Positions 52,719 to 61,389 of a DNA stretch of 64,000 nucleotides are shown here, piece by piece. Under the pieces are notes generated by a model. That model saw nothing but the letters and a program-made list of their open reading frames with translations, was not told the DNA's origin and ran no database searches. Position 1 is the stretch's first letter. Every line of letters starts with the position of its first letter. The position numbers and the translations under genes were made by a program. This DNA comes from Galbibacter sp048266365 (GTDB lineage Bacteria > Bacteroidota > Bacteroidia > Flavobacteriales > Flavobacteriaceae): positions 434,001 to 498,000 of the forward strand of contig NZ_JBLWZP010000002.1 of the NCBI RefSeq assembly GCF_048266365.1, read 5' to 3'.

Positions 52719-52781
52719 TAGATAACTTAGAAGACTCCTATGTCAAGGAGAGAATTTCATACTGTATTACTATAAAATCTA

Positions 52782-54185
52782 TTGAAGTTGAAAACGATAA
52801 AAAACATATGTTGCATAGGTGCGGGCTATGTGGGGGGACCTACAATGAGTGTCATCGCATTTAAATGTCCAGATATTCAAGTAACCGTTGTGGATATCAA
52901 TGCAGAGCGGATCAAAGCGTGGAATGACACAGATTTGGATAAGCTCCCTGTGTATGAGCCTGGACTTAAAGAAATTGTCGCCACTGCTCGAGGAAGAAAC
53001 TTATTCTTTTCCACAGAAGTCGACCAAGCCATTGACCAGGCCGATATGATATTTATTTCGGTGAATACGCCCACTAAAACATATGGAAAAGGAAAAGGTC
53101 AAGCAGCCGATCTAAAATACATAGAACTATGTGCCAGAAATATTGCACGTGTGGCCAAGGATGACAAAATTGTTATTGAAAAGTCTACCCTACCAGTACG
53201 TACAGCTCAGGCTATAAAAAACATTTTGGACAACACTGGTAATCATGTAAATTTTGAAATCCTTTCAAACCCTGAGTTTTTGGCCGAAGGGACAGCTATA
53301 ACAGATCTATTAAATGCGGACAGAGTTCTTATTGGTGGTGATTCTACCCCAAATGGTGAGGCTGCAAAACAAGCCTTGAGCTCAATTTATGAAAACTGGT
53401 TACCTAAGGAAAGGATTCTATTGACCAATGTATGGTCTTCAGAGCTTTCTAAACTTGTCGCAAATGCTTTTCTAGCACAGCGAATTTCATCGATCAACTC
53501 TATCTCTGCCCTTTGTGAGAAAACTGATGCCGATGTGGATGAAGTAGCTAAGGCAATCGGATTGGATAGTAGGATCGGACCAAAATTCCTGAAAGCTTCC
53601 GTAGGTTTTGGAGGATCTTGTTTTCAAAAAGACATCCTAAACTTAGTGTATATTGCAAAGAGTTACGGACTAGAAGAAGTGTCGAATTATTGGGAACAAG
53701 TTATAAAGATTAACGACTACCAAAAACAGCGGTTTGCGGACTCCATAGTTTCCACACTTTATAATACTGTTTCAGGTAAGAAAATAGTGTTCTATGGATG
53801 GGCCTTTAAAAAAGACACTAATGATACCCGGGAATCTGCCGCTATATATGTGGCTAATGCTCTTTTAGAGGAACAAGCTGAGATTGTAGTATACGATCCA
53901 AAGGTTAGTGATCAGCAAATATATGCGGATTTAGATCGATTAAATACACGTTCAGAAGAGGAAAATCGTCGCCTGTTAACTGTATCTAAAGACCCTTTAA
54001 CTTGTGTAGATGACGCACATGCCATAGCCATACTTACGGAATGGGATGAATTTAAAACCTTGGACTGGGAAACCATCTATACTAAGATGTTAAAGCCCTC
54101 TTTTGTGTTTGATGGAAGAAGGATATTAGACAGCAAAAAATTAAATGCCATCGGCTTTAAATATAGCCGAATCGGTGAATCATAA
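52782..54185 (+). CDS. ugd: UDP-glucose 6-dehydrogenase
   Basis: A 467-residue UDP-glucose dehydrogenase of the animal-like type, oxidizing UDP-glucose to UDP-glucuronate with two NAD+. The Rossmann start NICCIGAGYVGGPTMSVIA near 8-26, VNTPTKTYGKGKG near 90, EKSTLPVRTA near 126, NPEFLAEGTA near 162 and the catalytic-Cys motif GFGGSCFQKD near 280 are intact. The start codon is TTG: the frame is closed by a TAA only 6 bp upstream, and the first ATG in frame lies after the Rossmann loop. A second TTG 6 bp downstream is also possible. It is the first gene of the plus arm and is followed by its own hairpin terminator. Confidence 0.94.
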   Translation: MKLKTIKNICCIGAGYVGGPTMSVIAFKCPDIQVTVVDINAERIKAWNDTDLDKLPVYEPGLKEIVATARGRNLFFSTEVDQAIDQADMIFISVNTPTKTYGKGKGQAADLKYIELCARNIARVAKDDKIVIEKSTLPVRTAQAIKNILDNTGNHVNFEILSNPEFLAEGTAITDLLNADRVLIGGDSTPNGEAAKQALSSIYENWLPKERILLTNVWSSELSKLVANAFLAQRISSINSISALCEKTDADVDEVAKAIGLDSRIGPKFLKASVGFGGSCFQKDILNLVYIAKSYGLEEVSNYWEQVIKINDYQKQRFADSIVSTLYNTVSGKKIVFYGWAFKKDTNDTRESAAIYVANALLEEQAEIVVYDPKVSDQQIYADLDRLNTRSEEENRRLLTVSKDPLTCVDDAHAIAILTEWDEFKTLDWETIYTKMLKPSFVFDGRRILDSKKLNAIGFKYSRIGES

Positions 54186-54525
54186 GTCGAGCCTTAACGA
54201 CCAACTATCAGAAAGGTTTTAACCCTAAAATATAGCGTTAAAACCTTTCTTGTCAACACCTTATAAGACAGGGTCTGTAAGCGACTTCCTTCACCCCTCC
54301 ACCCACCTATTCTTTAAAAGAATACCGTTCAACCCGATTATTGAGCAGTTTAAATTATTCTCAATTTCAATTAGCGCTTTTTTGTGATATTTAACCCGTA
54401 ATACAGGATTTTTAGTTCTTAAATCTACTGTTTTGCAGTTCGTACCCTCAGTGTAGCCAAAATCAACACACATTAAATAGATTAATAGCAGGATTTATTT
54501 AAAAAATTGAACTTTAGGAAGCACC
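54186..54525. other. Gap between ugd and wzx, 340 bp
   Basis: Apart from the hairpin at 54211-54249, I see no supported gene. A minus-strand frame of 60 codons (54291-54473) has no recognisable features and no ribosome-binding context. The AT-rich end (54480-54525) probably contains the promoter of the wzx-glycosyltransferase operon. Confidence 0.4.
54211..54249 (+). terminator. Terminator-like hairpin after ugd
   Basis: GAAAGGTTTTAAC at 54211-54223 pairs perfectly with GTTAAAACCTTTC at 54237-54249 (13 bp, 13-nt loop). The T-tract after it is weak (TTGTC), so it may only partly stop transcription from ugd into the wzx operon. Confidence 0.6.
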
Positions 54526-56040
54526 ATGATATCAAAAGAAATTAAAGGCGGAGCACTGCTTTCATATGCCACTATATTTGCAACAAATATAGTAGGGATA
54601 GTATTGACCCCATATATTATTAAGTCCTTAGGAGCTTCCGAATACGGGCTGTACACGATGATTGGAGCCTTTGTTGGATATCTAACGGTACTCGATTTTG
54701 GCATCAACAACTCCATCATACGCTTTGTTGCTAAGTATCGTGCTGAAGAGGATAAAAAAGGAGAAGAAAATTTCCTGGCAGTCTCATTCATTATTTACGC
54801 TTTAATATCCCTTTGTATTCTTGTCTTGGGCAGTATTGGATACCTACACTTGGATGATCTCTTTGGCGACACTCTGACCGCGGATCAGTTAAACAAGGCA
54901 AAAATTATGGTTATGATTTTGATTTTCAATATTGCCGTAACCATACCCGGCGGCGCTTTTAATGCCATTTGTATGGCTTATGAAAACTTCACACTCCCAA
55001 AGGCAATCAACCTTGTCAAATACCTGTTAAGATCACTTTTAGTAGTTGTTATTTTATTCTATGGAGGTGACTCCATAAGCCTAGTGATTATTGACACTAT
55101 CATGAATTTGATCTTTATAGTGACCATGGCCTATATAGCCCTGTATAAATTAAAAGTCAAAATTCGCTACTACACTTTTGAAAAATCTCTTGCCATGTCC
55201 ATATTCCACTACTCGGTATGGGTATTTGTGTTGGCATTAGTCAATAAGTTAAGATGGCAATTTGGGCAACTTGTTCTTGGGCTTAATTACGAAACTACCG
55301 TAGTTGCGATATATGCAGTTGGAATAACATTAGGAAGTTATTACGGAGCTTTCTCCTCGGCCATTTCTTCATTGTTTCTTCCCAAAGCTATGCAGATGAC
55401 CGTTAGGAGTGAATCTCCTCAGGTCATGACAGATACCTTCGTTAAGATATCTCGAATTTCCACCTACATCCTTTTTTTTATTTTAGGAGGATTTATACTC
55501 GTGGGAAGACAATTCATTCATTTGTGGGTGGGTGATACCTTTGCAGAAGCATACCTGTATACGGTACTTATAATGATCGGACTCACCTTTACCCTTAGTC
55601 AATCATTTGGAAATGATCTGCTACAAGCGAAAAACAAACACCGCTTTAGAGGAATCATCATACTAACAGCCACCATACTCGGAGTAGCAGTAGGATGGAA
55701 TTTATCACTGTCATATGGAGCTACAGGTTTGATCGCTTCCGTAGTTGCGTTTATCTTTTTGGAGCGTATAGTCATGTGGTGGTATATGAATAAAGAGTTG
55801 CAGATAAATATGGTCCACTACTTTAAAAATTTCTCCGGACAATTACTTTGTTTTTTAATTGCTTTGCTGATTTCCTATCCCCTACTTGGATTGATTACAA
55901 TGCCAGGATGGTTTGGCCTCTTTTGCAAAGTAGCACTCTTTGCTCTGATGTATTGCAGCTGTATGTTCCAAGTGATGAACAAAACGGAAAAGCGTCTGGT
56001 TCGGGACTTGGTTCCAGCCTCATTAAAAATAAGAAGATAA
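54526..56040 (+). CDS. wzx: Oligosaccharide flippase (Wzx-like)
   Basis: A 504-residue inner-membrane protein of the MATE-like polysaccharide transporter family with about 12-14 helices. The start KGGALLSYATIFATNIVGIVLTP and SEYGLYTMIGAFVGYLTVLDFG near 40-62 are the family's N-terminal signature. IMVMILIFNIAVTIPGGAFNA and the late segment LSYGATGLIASVVAFIFLER are typical. It would flip the undecaprenyl-linked repeat unit to the periplasm for polymerization by the EpsG-type protein encoded downstream. It is the first gene of a tight cluster running to 62519. Confidence 0.92.
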   Translation: MISKEIKGGALLSYATIFATNIVGIVLTPYIIKSLGASEYGLYTMIGAFVGYLTVLDFGINNSIIRFVAKYRAEEDKKGEENFLAVSFIIYALISLCILVLGSIGYLHLDDLFGDTLTADQLNKAKIMVMILIFNIAVTIPGGAFNAICMAYENFTLPKAINLVKYLLRSLLVVVILFYGGDSISLVIIDTIMNLIFIVTMAYIALYKLKVKIRYYTFEKSLAMSIFHYSVWVFVLALVNKLRWQFGQLVLGLNYETTVVAIYAVGITLGSYYGAFSSAISSLFLPKAMQMTVRSESPQVMTDTFVKISRISTYILFFILGGFILVGRQFIHLWVGDTFAEAYLYTVLIMIGLTFTLSQSFGNDLLQAKNKHRFRGIIILTATILGVAVGWNLSLSYGATGLIASVVAFIFLERIVMWWYMNKELQINMVHYFKNFSGQLLCFLIALLISYPLLGLITMPGWFGLFCKVALFALMYCSCMFQVMNKTEKRLVRDLVPASLKIRR

Positions 56041-56097
56041 TAAGAATTCCTAAAACGGAAGTATATAGAAACACCCTATCCATTAACCACCAAAACA

Positions 56098-57225
56098 ATG
56101 ATAATTAAAAAACCAAGCATATTATTTGTACATCCCGATTTGCGAGGAGGTGGCGCCGAGAAGGTGCTGGTCAACCTTTTGAATTCCATGGATACAGAAA
56201 AATACGACATTCATCTGCTCACCTATTTTGAAGAAGGTGTTAATCGCAAGGACCTCAGCCCAGCAATTAAGCAACGTTATATATTTAAAAAGGTCTTTAG
56301 GGGCTGGTCCGTCCTTCAGAAACTATTCAGTCCTGGCCAGCTCTACAATCTATTTATTAAAGAAAAGTACGATATCATTATCGCCTATCTAGAAGGAGTA
56401 CCCACACGAATGGTAAGCGGATGTCCACATCAGCCTACCAAACTCATTTCTTGGTTACATACTGATTTAAACCTGGGAAGTATTGAAAAAGTATACTGGA
56501 GTAATAAAGAAATGAAATTATCCTATGATCGTTTTGACCGCGTAATCGCTGTATCCAAAGAAGTTTTAGAATCTTGTATCGAACAATGTGCTCTTAATAA
56601 AACTAAAGGAGAGATTATTCATAATGTAATAGATACCAATGCCATTTTGAACAATGGGAAACAATCCCTAAACGGTCAAGCTCTAAAGACGGATTGTATA
56701 AACATATGTAGTGTTGGTAGACTTACTAAGATAAAAGGCTTTGATCGTTTAATCCAAGTTCTTAGTAGAATAACACCAAAATTTCCAAAAATCCATCTGT
56801 ATCTGTTGGGTGTTGGAGAGGAAAAAATAGCCCTTGAAAGCTTAGTTCGACAGCTTAAATTAGAATCCCACATTAGCTTTTTAGGATTCCAAAAGAATCC
56901 ACATCAATTTGTTTCTAAATGTGATCTATTTGTTTGCTCATCCCTCCATGAAGGGTATAGCACGGCAGTTACAGAAGCTGTTATACTAGGGATTCCTGTG
57001 TTGACAACCGCTTGTGCCGGGATGGATGACATCCTCGATAGAGGAGAAACTGGTATGATCGTAGAGAACTCTAGCGAAGGATTATATCAAGGTCTGTTTA
57101 GTCTATTATCCCAGCCTTCATTACTATCCAGCTATGCCGATAAAACAAAGCAAAAGTCCAGCTATTATCAACAAAACAATAATGCAACCAAAGTGGAGGT
57201 GCTCATCGACACTCTTTTAAACTAA
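56098..57225 (+). CDS. Glycosyltransferase family 4
   Basis: A 375-residue GT-B enzyme. The N-terminal ILFVHPDLRGGGAEKVLVNLL near 9-29 is the acceptor-domain start typical of GT4. ICSVGRLTKIKGFDRLIQVL near 200 begins the donor domain, and SSLHEGYSTAVTEAVILG near 281-298 provides the EX7E retaining motif. It acts in the cytoplasm on the lipid-linked repeat unit. The donor sugar cannot be predicted. It lies 57 bp after wzx and 8 bp before the next glycosyltransferase. Confidence 0.92.
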   Translation: MIIKKPSILFVHPDLRGGGAEKVLVNLLNSMDTEKYDIHLLTYFEEGVNRKDLSPAIKQRYIFKKVFRGWSVLQKLFSPGQLYNLFIKEKYDIIIAYLEGVPTRMVSGCPHQPTKLISWLHTDLNLGSIEKVYWSNKEMKLSYDRFDRVIAVSKEVLESCIEQCALNKTKGEIIHNVIDTNAILNNGKQSLNGQALKTDCINICSVGRLTKIKGFDRLIQVLSRITPKFPKIHLYLLGVGEEKIALESLVRQLKLESHISFLGFQKNPHQFVSKCDLFVCSSLHEGYSTAVTEAVILGIPVLTTACAGMDDILDRGETGMIVENSSEGLYQGLFSLLSQPSLLSSYADKTKQKSSYYQQNNNATKVEVLIDTLLN

Positions 57226-57233
57226 ACGCTGTT

Positions 57234-58253
57234 ATGGAAAATCCGTTTTTCTCGGTTATCATGCCTGCCTATAAGGTAGAAAAATATATCGCCAAGGCCA
57301 TCGAAAGTGTACTGAATCAAAGTTTTGAAAACTTTGAACTCTTGGTCATCAATGATGGTTCCCCTGATAGCAGCGCAGAGCTTGCTAAAGATTATGTTTC
57401 ATTGGATCCTCGAGTAAAGCTATTGAACAAAGAAAATGGAGGGCTTTCCGATGCAAGAAATTTTGGTATAAAACACGCCAAAGGAAGTTATCTGTATTTT
57501 ATGGATAGTGATGATTGGATCGAAGGTAATCTTTTAGAAAAAATCCACGATCAAATTCAAATTAACCCCGTAGACATATATGTATTTGGCTATTATCTAG
57601 ATCAGGAGGATGATCAAGGAAAGTTACTTCAGAGGCAAATTATGCATGCTTACAATTATAAATTTGATATCGGTCGCGAAAAAGCACCAAAATTGAATTC
57701 ACATTTTATGGGACTTCTAGGGTATGCATGGAACAAAGTTTATTCTAAAATCTTTATCGATTACTACCACCTTCGCTTTGACAAGGGCATCTCACTAGTA
57801 GAGGACATGCTTTTTAACGCCATAGCCTACCAAAAAGCAAATGCTTTAGTGATGATAGAGGAATGTTTCTACCATTACATCAGTAGAGAGGTTCCCACTC
57901 TTATTAAAAGCTATCACAAAGATGCCTTTGAACTAATATTGACAAAACACCGTGCGATAAAGCCTTTTCTAGCAAAATGGGGTTATAGTAAAACTAAGAT
58001 CAAACAAACCATGGCCAATAACCTGGTCATGGGTATTCAGTATTGTGTAAACAACCTCTTATACTATAAAAGTGACCTAACCGCTGCAGAAAAGAAAAAA
58101 TATATCAATGAAATTCTCCAACATAAGGAGACTAAAAAATATATCGATTACTACCAACCCGCAACCAAAAGTGATCAATTGTATAAAAAACTAATCAAAT
58201 ACCGATTAAGCTCGGTCTTAATGTATATCAAATCATGGAAAAAAGCAGCTTGA
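57234..58253 (+). CDS. Glycosyltransferase family 2
   Basis: A 339-residue GT-A enzyme. FFSVIMPAYKVEKYIAKAIES near 5-25, VINDGSPDSSAELAKDY near 38, NGGLSDARNFGIKHAKG near 77-93 and the metal-binding FMDSDDWIE near 99 are the classic GT2 blocks. The C-terminal half is Lys/Tyr-rich and helical, and probably binds the acceptor. It overlaps the pyruvyltransferase-family gene by 19 bp, so the two are translationally linked. It adds one sugar of the repeat unit with inversion. Confidence 0.92.
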   Translation: MENPFFSVIMPAYKVEKYIAKAIESVLNQSFENFELLVINDGSPDSSAELAKDYVSLDPRVKLLNKENGGLSDARNFGIKHAKGSYLYFMDSDDWIEGNLLEKIHDQIQINPVDIYVFGYYLDQEDDQGKLLQRQIMHAYNYKFDIGREKAPKLNSHFMGLLGYAWNKVYSKIFIDYYHLRFDKGISLVEDMLFNAIAYQKANALVMIEECFYHYISREVPTLIKSYHKDAFELILTKHRAIKPFLAKWGYSKTKIKQTMANNLVMGIQYCVNNLLYYKSDLTAAEKKKYINEILQHKETKKYIDYYQPATKSDQLYKKLIKYRLSSVLMYIKSWKKAA

Positions 58254-59308
58254 TTACGCAATTAAAAAAGAAAATTCCATTTGAGACCAAAGTACAGTTC
58301 CAATTGCAAAAATTGAAGTGTACCTCAGATGATCAAAATTACTTTAATTTCAACTCTAAAGAGAAACGAATATTTATATTCTTGGCCGCAGATTACGGAA
58401 ATCTAGGCGATGTGGCCATTACCTATGCACAGCATCTATTTTTGAGTTATACTTACCCAGAGTACCAGGTTATTGAAATCCCAATTAGCAGGACACTTAA
58501 GGGAATTGTTCAGCTTAAAAAGCATATTCAAGATCAGGACATAGTTACAACAGTAGGTGGAGGAAACACTGGTGATATGTATCACCAGATAGAGCATTTC
58601 AGGCAATTGGTTATTCAAAACTTCCCAAACAATCCTGTGATTTCCTTTCCTCAAACCATCGATTTTTCTACCACCGAAAAGGGTAGAAAACGATTGCAAA
58701 AAGCAATAGCTATCTATGGAAAACATCCAAAGTTAACGCTAGTTGCTCGAGAGTTAAAATCTTACGATTACTACAAAAAGCACTTTAATAATAAGGTGCT
58801 GTTATTGCCGGATATCGTCACCACCCTAGATCGTTCTCAACCTGAATTTGAGCGCAGTGGCGCCATCATTTGCTTGAGAAAAGACAAGGAGCGAAAACTC
58901 AGTGAACAACAGGAACTAGAATTGACTAATTATGTAAAAGAGCGTTTCAACAACTATACCTATTACGATACCCACATTGGTGGGCAAGGATTGACCATGA
59001 AAAAGAAAATCGCGGCTCTATTCCAAATTTGGGATACCTTCAAAAAAACAGAATTAGTGATTACAGATCGGCTACATGGAATGATCTTTTGCCATATCAC
59101 CAATACACCAGCCTTAGTGTTTTTAAACAACAATCACAAAATTGAACAGTCCTATAAATGGATTGCACACAATCCCAGATTAAAACTGATTAAAAATTAT
59201 CATGTAGGAGATATCGCCACTAAAATTAACCAATTGAGTCAGTTGCCGGAGACCGATAGAATTTCTTTAATGTCAGCTTATAAAAATTTTAAAACCATGG
59301 TTGAATAA
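58235..59308 (+). CDS. Polysaccharide pyruvyl transferase family protein
   Basis: A 357-residue cytoplasmic protein of the PF04230 family. FLAADYGNLGDVAITYAQHLF near 49-69 is the conserved GN-GD start, VGGGNTGDMY near 110 and VISFPQTIDF near 130 follow, and TELVITDRLHGMIFCHITNTPAL near 271-293 holds the DR-x-H-G signature. Members add a pyruvate ketal to a sugar using phosphoenolpyruvate, although some have other roles. It would make the polymer more acidic. It overlaps the GT2 gene and its stop shares one base with the start of the EpsG gene. Confidence 0.9.
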   Translation: MEKSSLITQLKKKIPFETKVQFQLQKLKCTSDDQNYFNFNSKEKRIFIFLAADYGNLGDVAITYAQHLFLSYTYPEYQVIEIPISRTLKGIVQLKKHIQDQDIVTTVGGGNTGDMYHQIEHFRQLVIQNFPNNPVISFPQTIDFSTTEKGRKRLQKAIAIYGKHPKLTLVARELKSYDYYKKHFNNKVLLLPDIVTTLDRSQPEFERSGAIICLRKDKERKLSEQQELELTNYVKERFNNYTYYDTHIGGQGLTMKKKIAALFQIWDTFKKTELVITDRLHGMIFCHITNTPALVFLNNNHKIEQSYKWIAHNPRLKLIKNYHVGDIATKINQLSQLPETDRISLMSAYKNFKTMVE

Positions 59309-60405
59309 TGTTTAACTTATTTTCCATAGAAGATTATAGTAGCATTTATTACAACACTCAATTGGTTGTGATACTACTTACGCTACTACATACGCAACTA
59401 TTTGATTATAGAGACAAGGCAACCCATAAATACTTGGCGATAATCGGGTGGCCATATGCCTTGTTTATAGTACTGTTCATTGGACTACGTCCAATCAATG
59501 GGATTTTTGTTGATATGACCACCTACGCATATATGTTCTACCGGGAAACTGTTGGCAGTCCAGTAGAAATAGGGAGTGACATCGCCTTTGCTTATCTATT
59601 AAAAATAAGTGCAAAAATCACTAATGAAACGGGGTTTTTCTTTATTTGCGCATTGCTGTATATTGGGAGTTTAATCATCGCATGTAAAAACTTATTTAAG
59701 TCTTATTGGATCTATTGTTTTATTGCACTGGTGGCGTCTTTCTCTTTCTATGCCTACGGGGTGAACGGCATTCGAAACGGAATGGCCACATCCCTATTCA
59801 TTTTAGGTATTGCATACCACAAAAAGCCCATTATATCCGCAATAATCATTGTTATATCATGTCTATTTCATCAATCAATGTACTTACCCACCATCGCATA
59901 TCTTGTTACCTATTTTCACAACAAGCCTAAGATCTACCTCATAGGATGGCTAGCTGCAATTCCAATATCGTTGGTTTTTGGAAACTTTTTCGTTGGATTG
60001 TTCTCAGGATTAGGGCTTGCAGACGATAGATTAAGTGATTACCTACTATCTGAGGCCGGTGCTAGTGAGTTCTCCAGTACCGGATTTCGTTGGGACTTCT
60101 TAATTTACGGGGCCACAGGAACCTTTGCAGGCTGGTATTTCATATATAAGAAAAACTTTAAAGACATTTTTTACAATCGCATATACGGCACCTACCTCAT
60201 AGCGAATGCTTTTTGGATTTTGATTATTACGGCTAATTTTTCAAATCGTTTTGCATACCTCTCATGGTTCATGTTAGCAGTAGTCATATTTTATCCTTTT
60301 TTAAAGAAGCGCTTCTTTGCATACCAACACCAAATCTTTGGAGCAGTACTGCTACTATATTTTTTATTTACCTATACAATGAATCTATTAATACCTAGTA
60401 TATAA
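59308..60405 (+). CDS. EpsG family polysaccharide polymerase (Wzy-like)
   Basis: A 365-residue membrane protein with about ten helices. The pattern of long hydrophobic segments with IVLFIGLRPINGIFVDMTTYAYMF near 53-76 and FSFYAYGVNGIRNGMATSLFILGIAYHKKP near 140-170 fits EpsG; the latter holds the conserved Asn-x-x-Arg-x-x-x-Ala block (shown here as two overlapping stretches in the protein). It should link repeat units in the periplasm. It is the only polymerase candidate in the window, which fits a Wzx/Wzy-dependent pathway with Wzc and Wza. Confidence 0.88.
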   Translation: MFNLFSIEDYSSIYYNTQLVVILLTLLHTQLFDYRDKATHKYLAIIGWPYALFIVLFIGLRPINGIFVDMTTYAYMFYRETVGSPVEIGSDIAFAYLLKISAKITNETGFFFICALLYIGSLIIACKNLFKSYWIYCFIALVASFSFYAYGVNGIRNGMATSLFILGIAYHKKPIISAIIIVISCLFHQSMYLPTIAYLVTYFHNKPKIYLIGWLAAIPISLVFGNFFVGLFSGLGLADDRLSDYLLSEAGASEFSSTGFRWDFLIYGATGTFAGWYFIYKKNFKDIFYNRIYGTYLIANAFWILIITANFSNRFAYLSWFMLAVVIFYPFLKKRFFAYQHQIFGAVLLLYFLFTYTMNLLIPSI

Positions 60406-60408
60406 AAC

Positions 60409-61389
60409 ATGAATTTAAGTATAATTATACCCGTTTATAATGTAGAAAAGTACATTGAAAGATGTATCCGCTCCTGCTATGATCAGCAGTTGGCACATAG
60501 CGAGTACGAAATTATAGTGGTTGATGATGAATCACCAGATGGAAGTGTTAGAATAGTCCATGGATTCATGAAATCCTTTCCAAACATAAGAGTCATCAGT
60601 CAAAAAAACAAAGGATTGGGAGGTGCGAGAAACACTGGTATTCAAAATGCAAAAGGCCGCTATTTACTTTTCTTGGATTCGGATGATTATCTATTATCTA
60701 ATGTTCTAAATAGACTCATGAAAATCGCTGTTCCAAAAGAATTGGATATTTTGGACTTTGCTGCAAACGGCGTTAGAGAAGATGGCAGTATAGTCTACTC
60801 CATACGCCATCAAAATTGTCCTGAGCCTGTAACTGGACCAGAATATTTCAACTGCGGGCATCACAATTCTGCATGTGTCAGGTTGTATCGCACTGAATTT
60901 CTCACTCAACATCATCTTCTGTTTAAGGAAAAGGTATATATAGAAGATGTTGAATTTAATTTTAAAGCCGTGTTTATGGCCCAAAGGATTATGTCAACGG
61001 AACTGGTGATATCCAATTTTGTTCAAACCGCTGATTCAATTACCCGTAGCAGTAATACTTCAAAAAACCAAAAACTCATTCAGGACATACTACAAAGTGT
61101 TCTCCTTATTGACAATTATAGCAAATACAAAATAACAGAAAACTCCATTGCCTATAATAAGAGTAGAGCCAAGGTAAATGAGCTTGTGATTTCATTACTT
61201 AAAAACCTCTTTTCTAAAAGTAAAAACAAAGAGTTGTTCACAGCTACTTTGAAGGCATTAAGAGCTGCAGAATTATACCCCGTACAGTATATGTCAGATA
61301 ATCACCAACGCAATTTATTTAAAAGTTTTGCAAACCAATATTGGATTTTTAAACATTTCTACACATTAAAAACACGAATTGGATCATGA
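60409..61389 (+). CDS. Glycosyltransferase family 2
   Basis: A 326-residue GT-A enzyme, second of its kind in the cluster. LSIIIPVYNVEKYIERCIRSC near 3-23, IVVDDESPDGSVRIV near 36, KNKGLGGARNTGIQNAKG near 66-83 and FLDSDDYLL near 88 are GT2 blocks; the metal site is intact. The C-terminal region (about 130-326) is distinct from the GT2 at 57234-58253, so the acceptor probably differs. It starts 3 bp after the EpsG gene and overlaps the next gene by 4 bp. Confidence 0.91.
   Translation: MNLSIIIPVYNVEKYIERCIRSCYDQQLAHSEYEIIVVDDESPDGSVRIVHGFMKSFPNIRVISQKNKGLGGARNTGIQNAKGRYLLFLDSDDYLLSNVLNRLMKIAVPKELDILDFAANGVREDGSIVYSIRHQNCPEPVTGPEYFNCGHHNSACVRLYRTEFLTQHHLLFKEKVYIEDVEFNFKAVFMAQRIMSTELVISNFVQTADSITRSSNTSKNQKLIQDILQSVLLIDNYSKYKITENSIAYNKSRAKVNELVISLLKNLFSKSKNKELFTATLKALRAAELYPVQYMSDNHQRNLFKSFANQYWIFKHFYTLKTRIGS

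Larger units (their letters stand above)
52228..52781. other. Divergent control region of the capsule locus, 554 bp
   Basis: This gap separates the two arms of the capsule locus. It holds dyads near the aminotransferase gene and a promoter near ugd, listed separately. ATTTCG-N8-CGAAAT near 52482-52503 and GATAGT-AGGTA-ACTATC near 52349 are further small inverted repeats. No coding frame or RNA gene is supported. Confidence 0.5.

Noticed and set aside
54291..54473. Minus-strand 60-codon frame between ugd and wzx
   Set aside because: No signal, helix or family feature is visible, no ribosome-binding context is present, and the spacer is AT-rich noncoding DNA in appearance.
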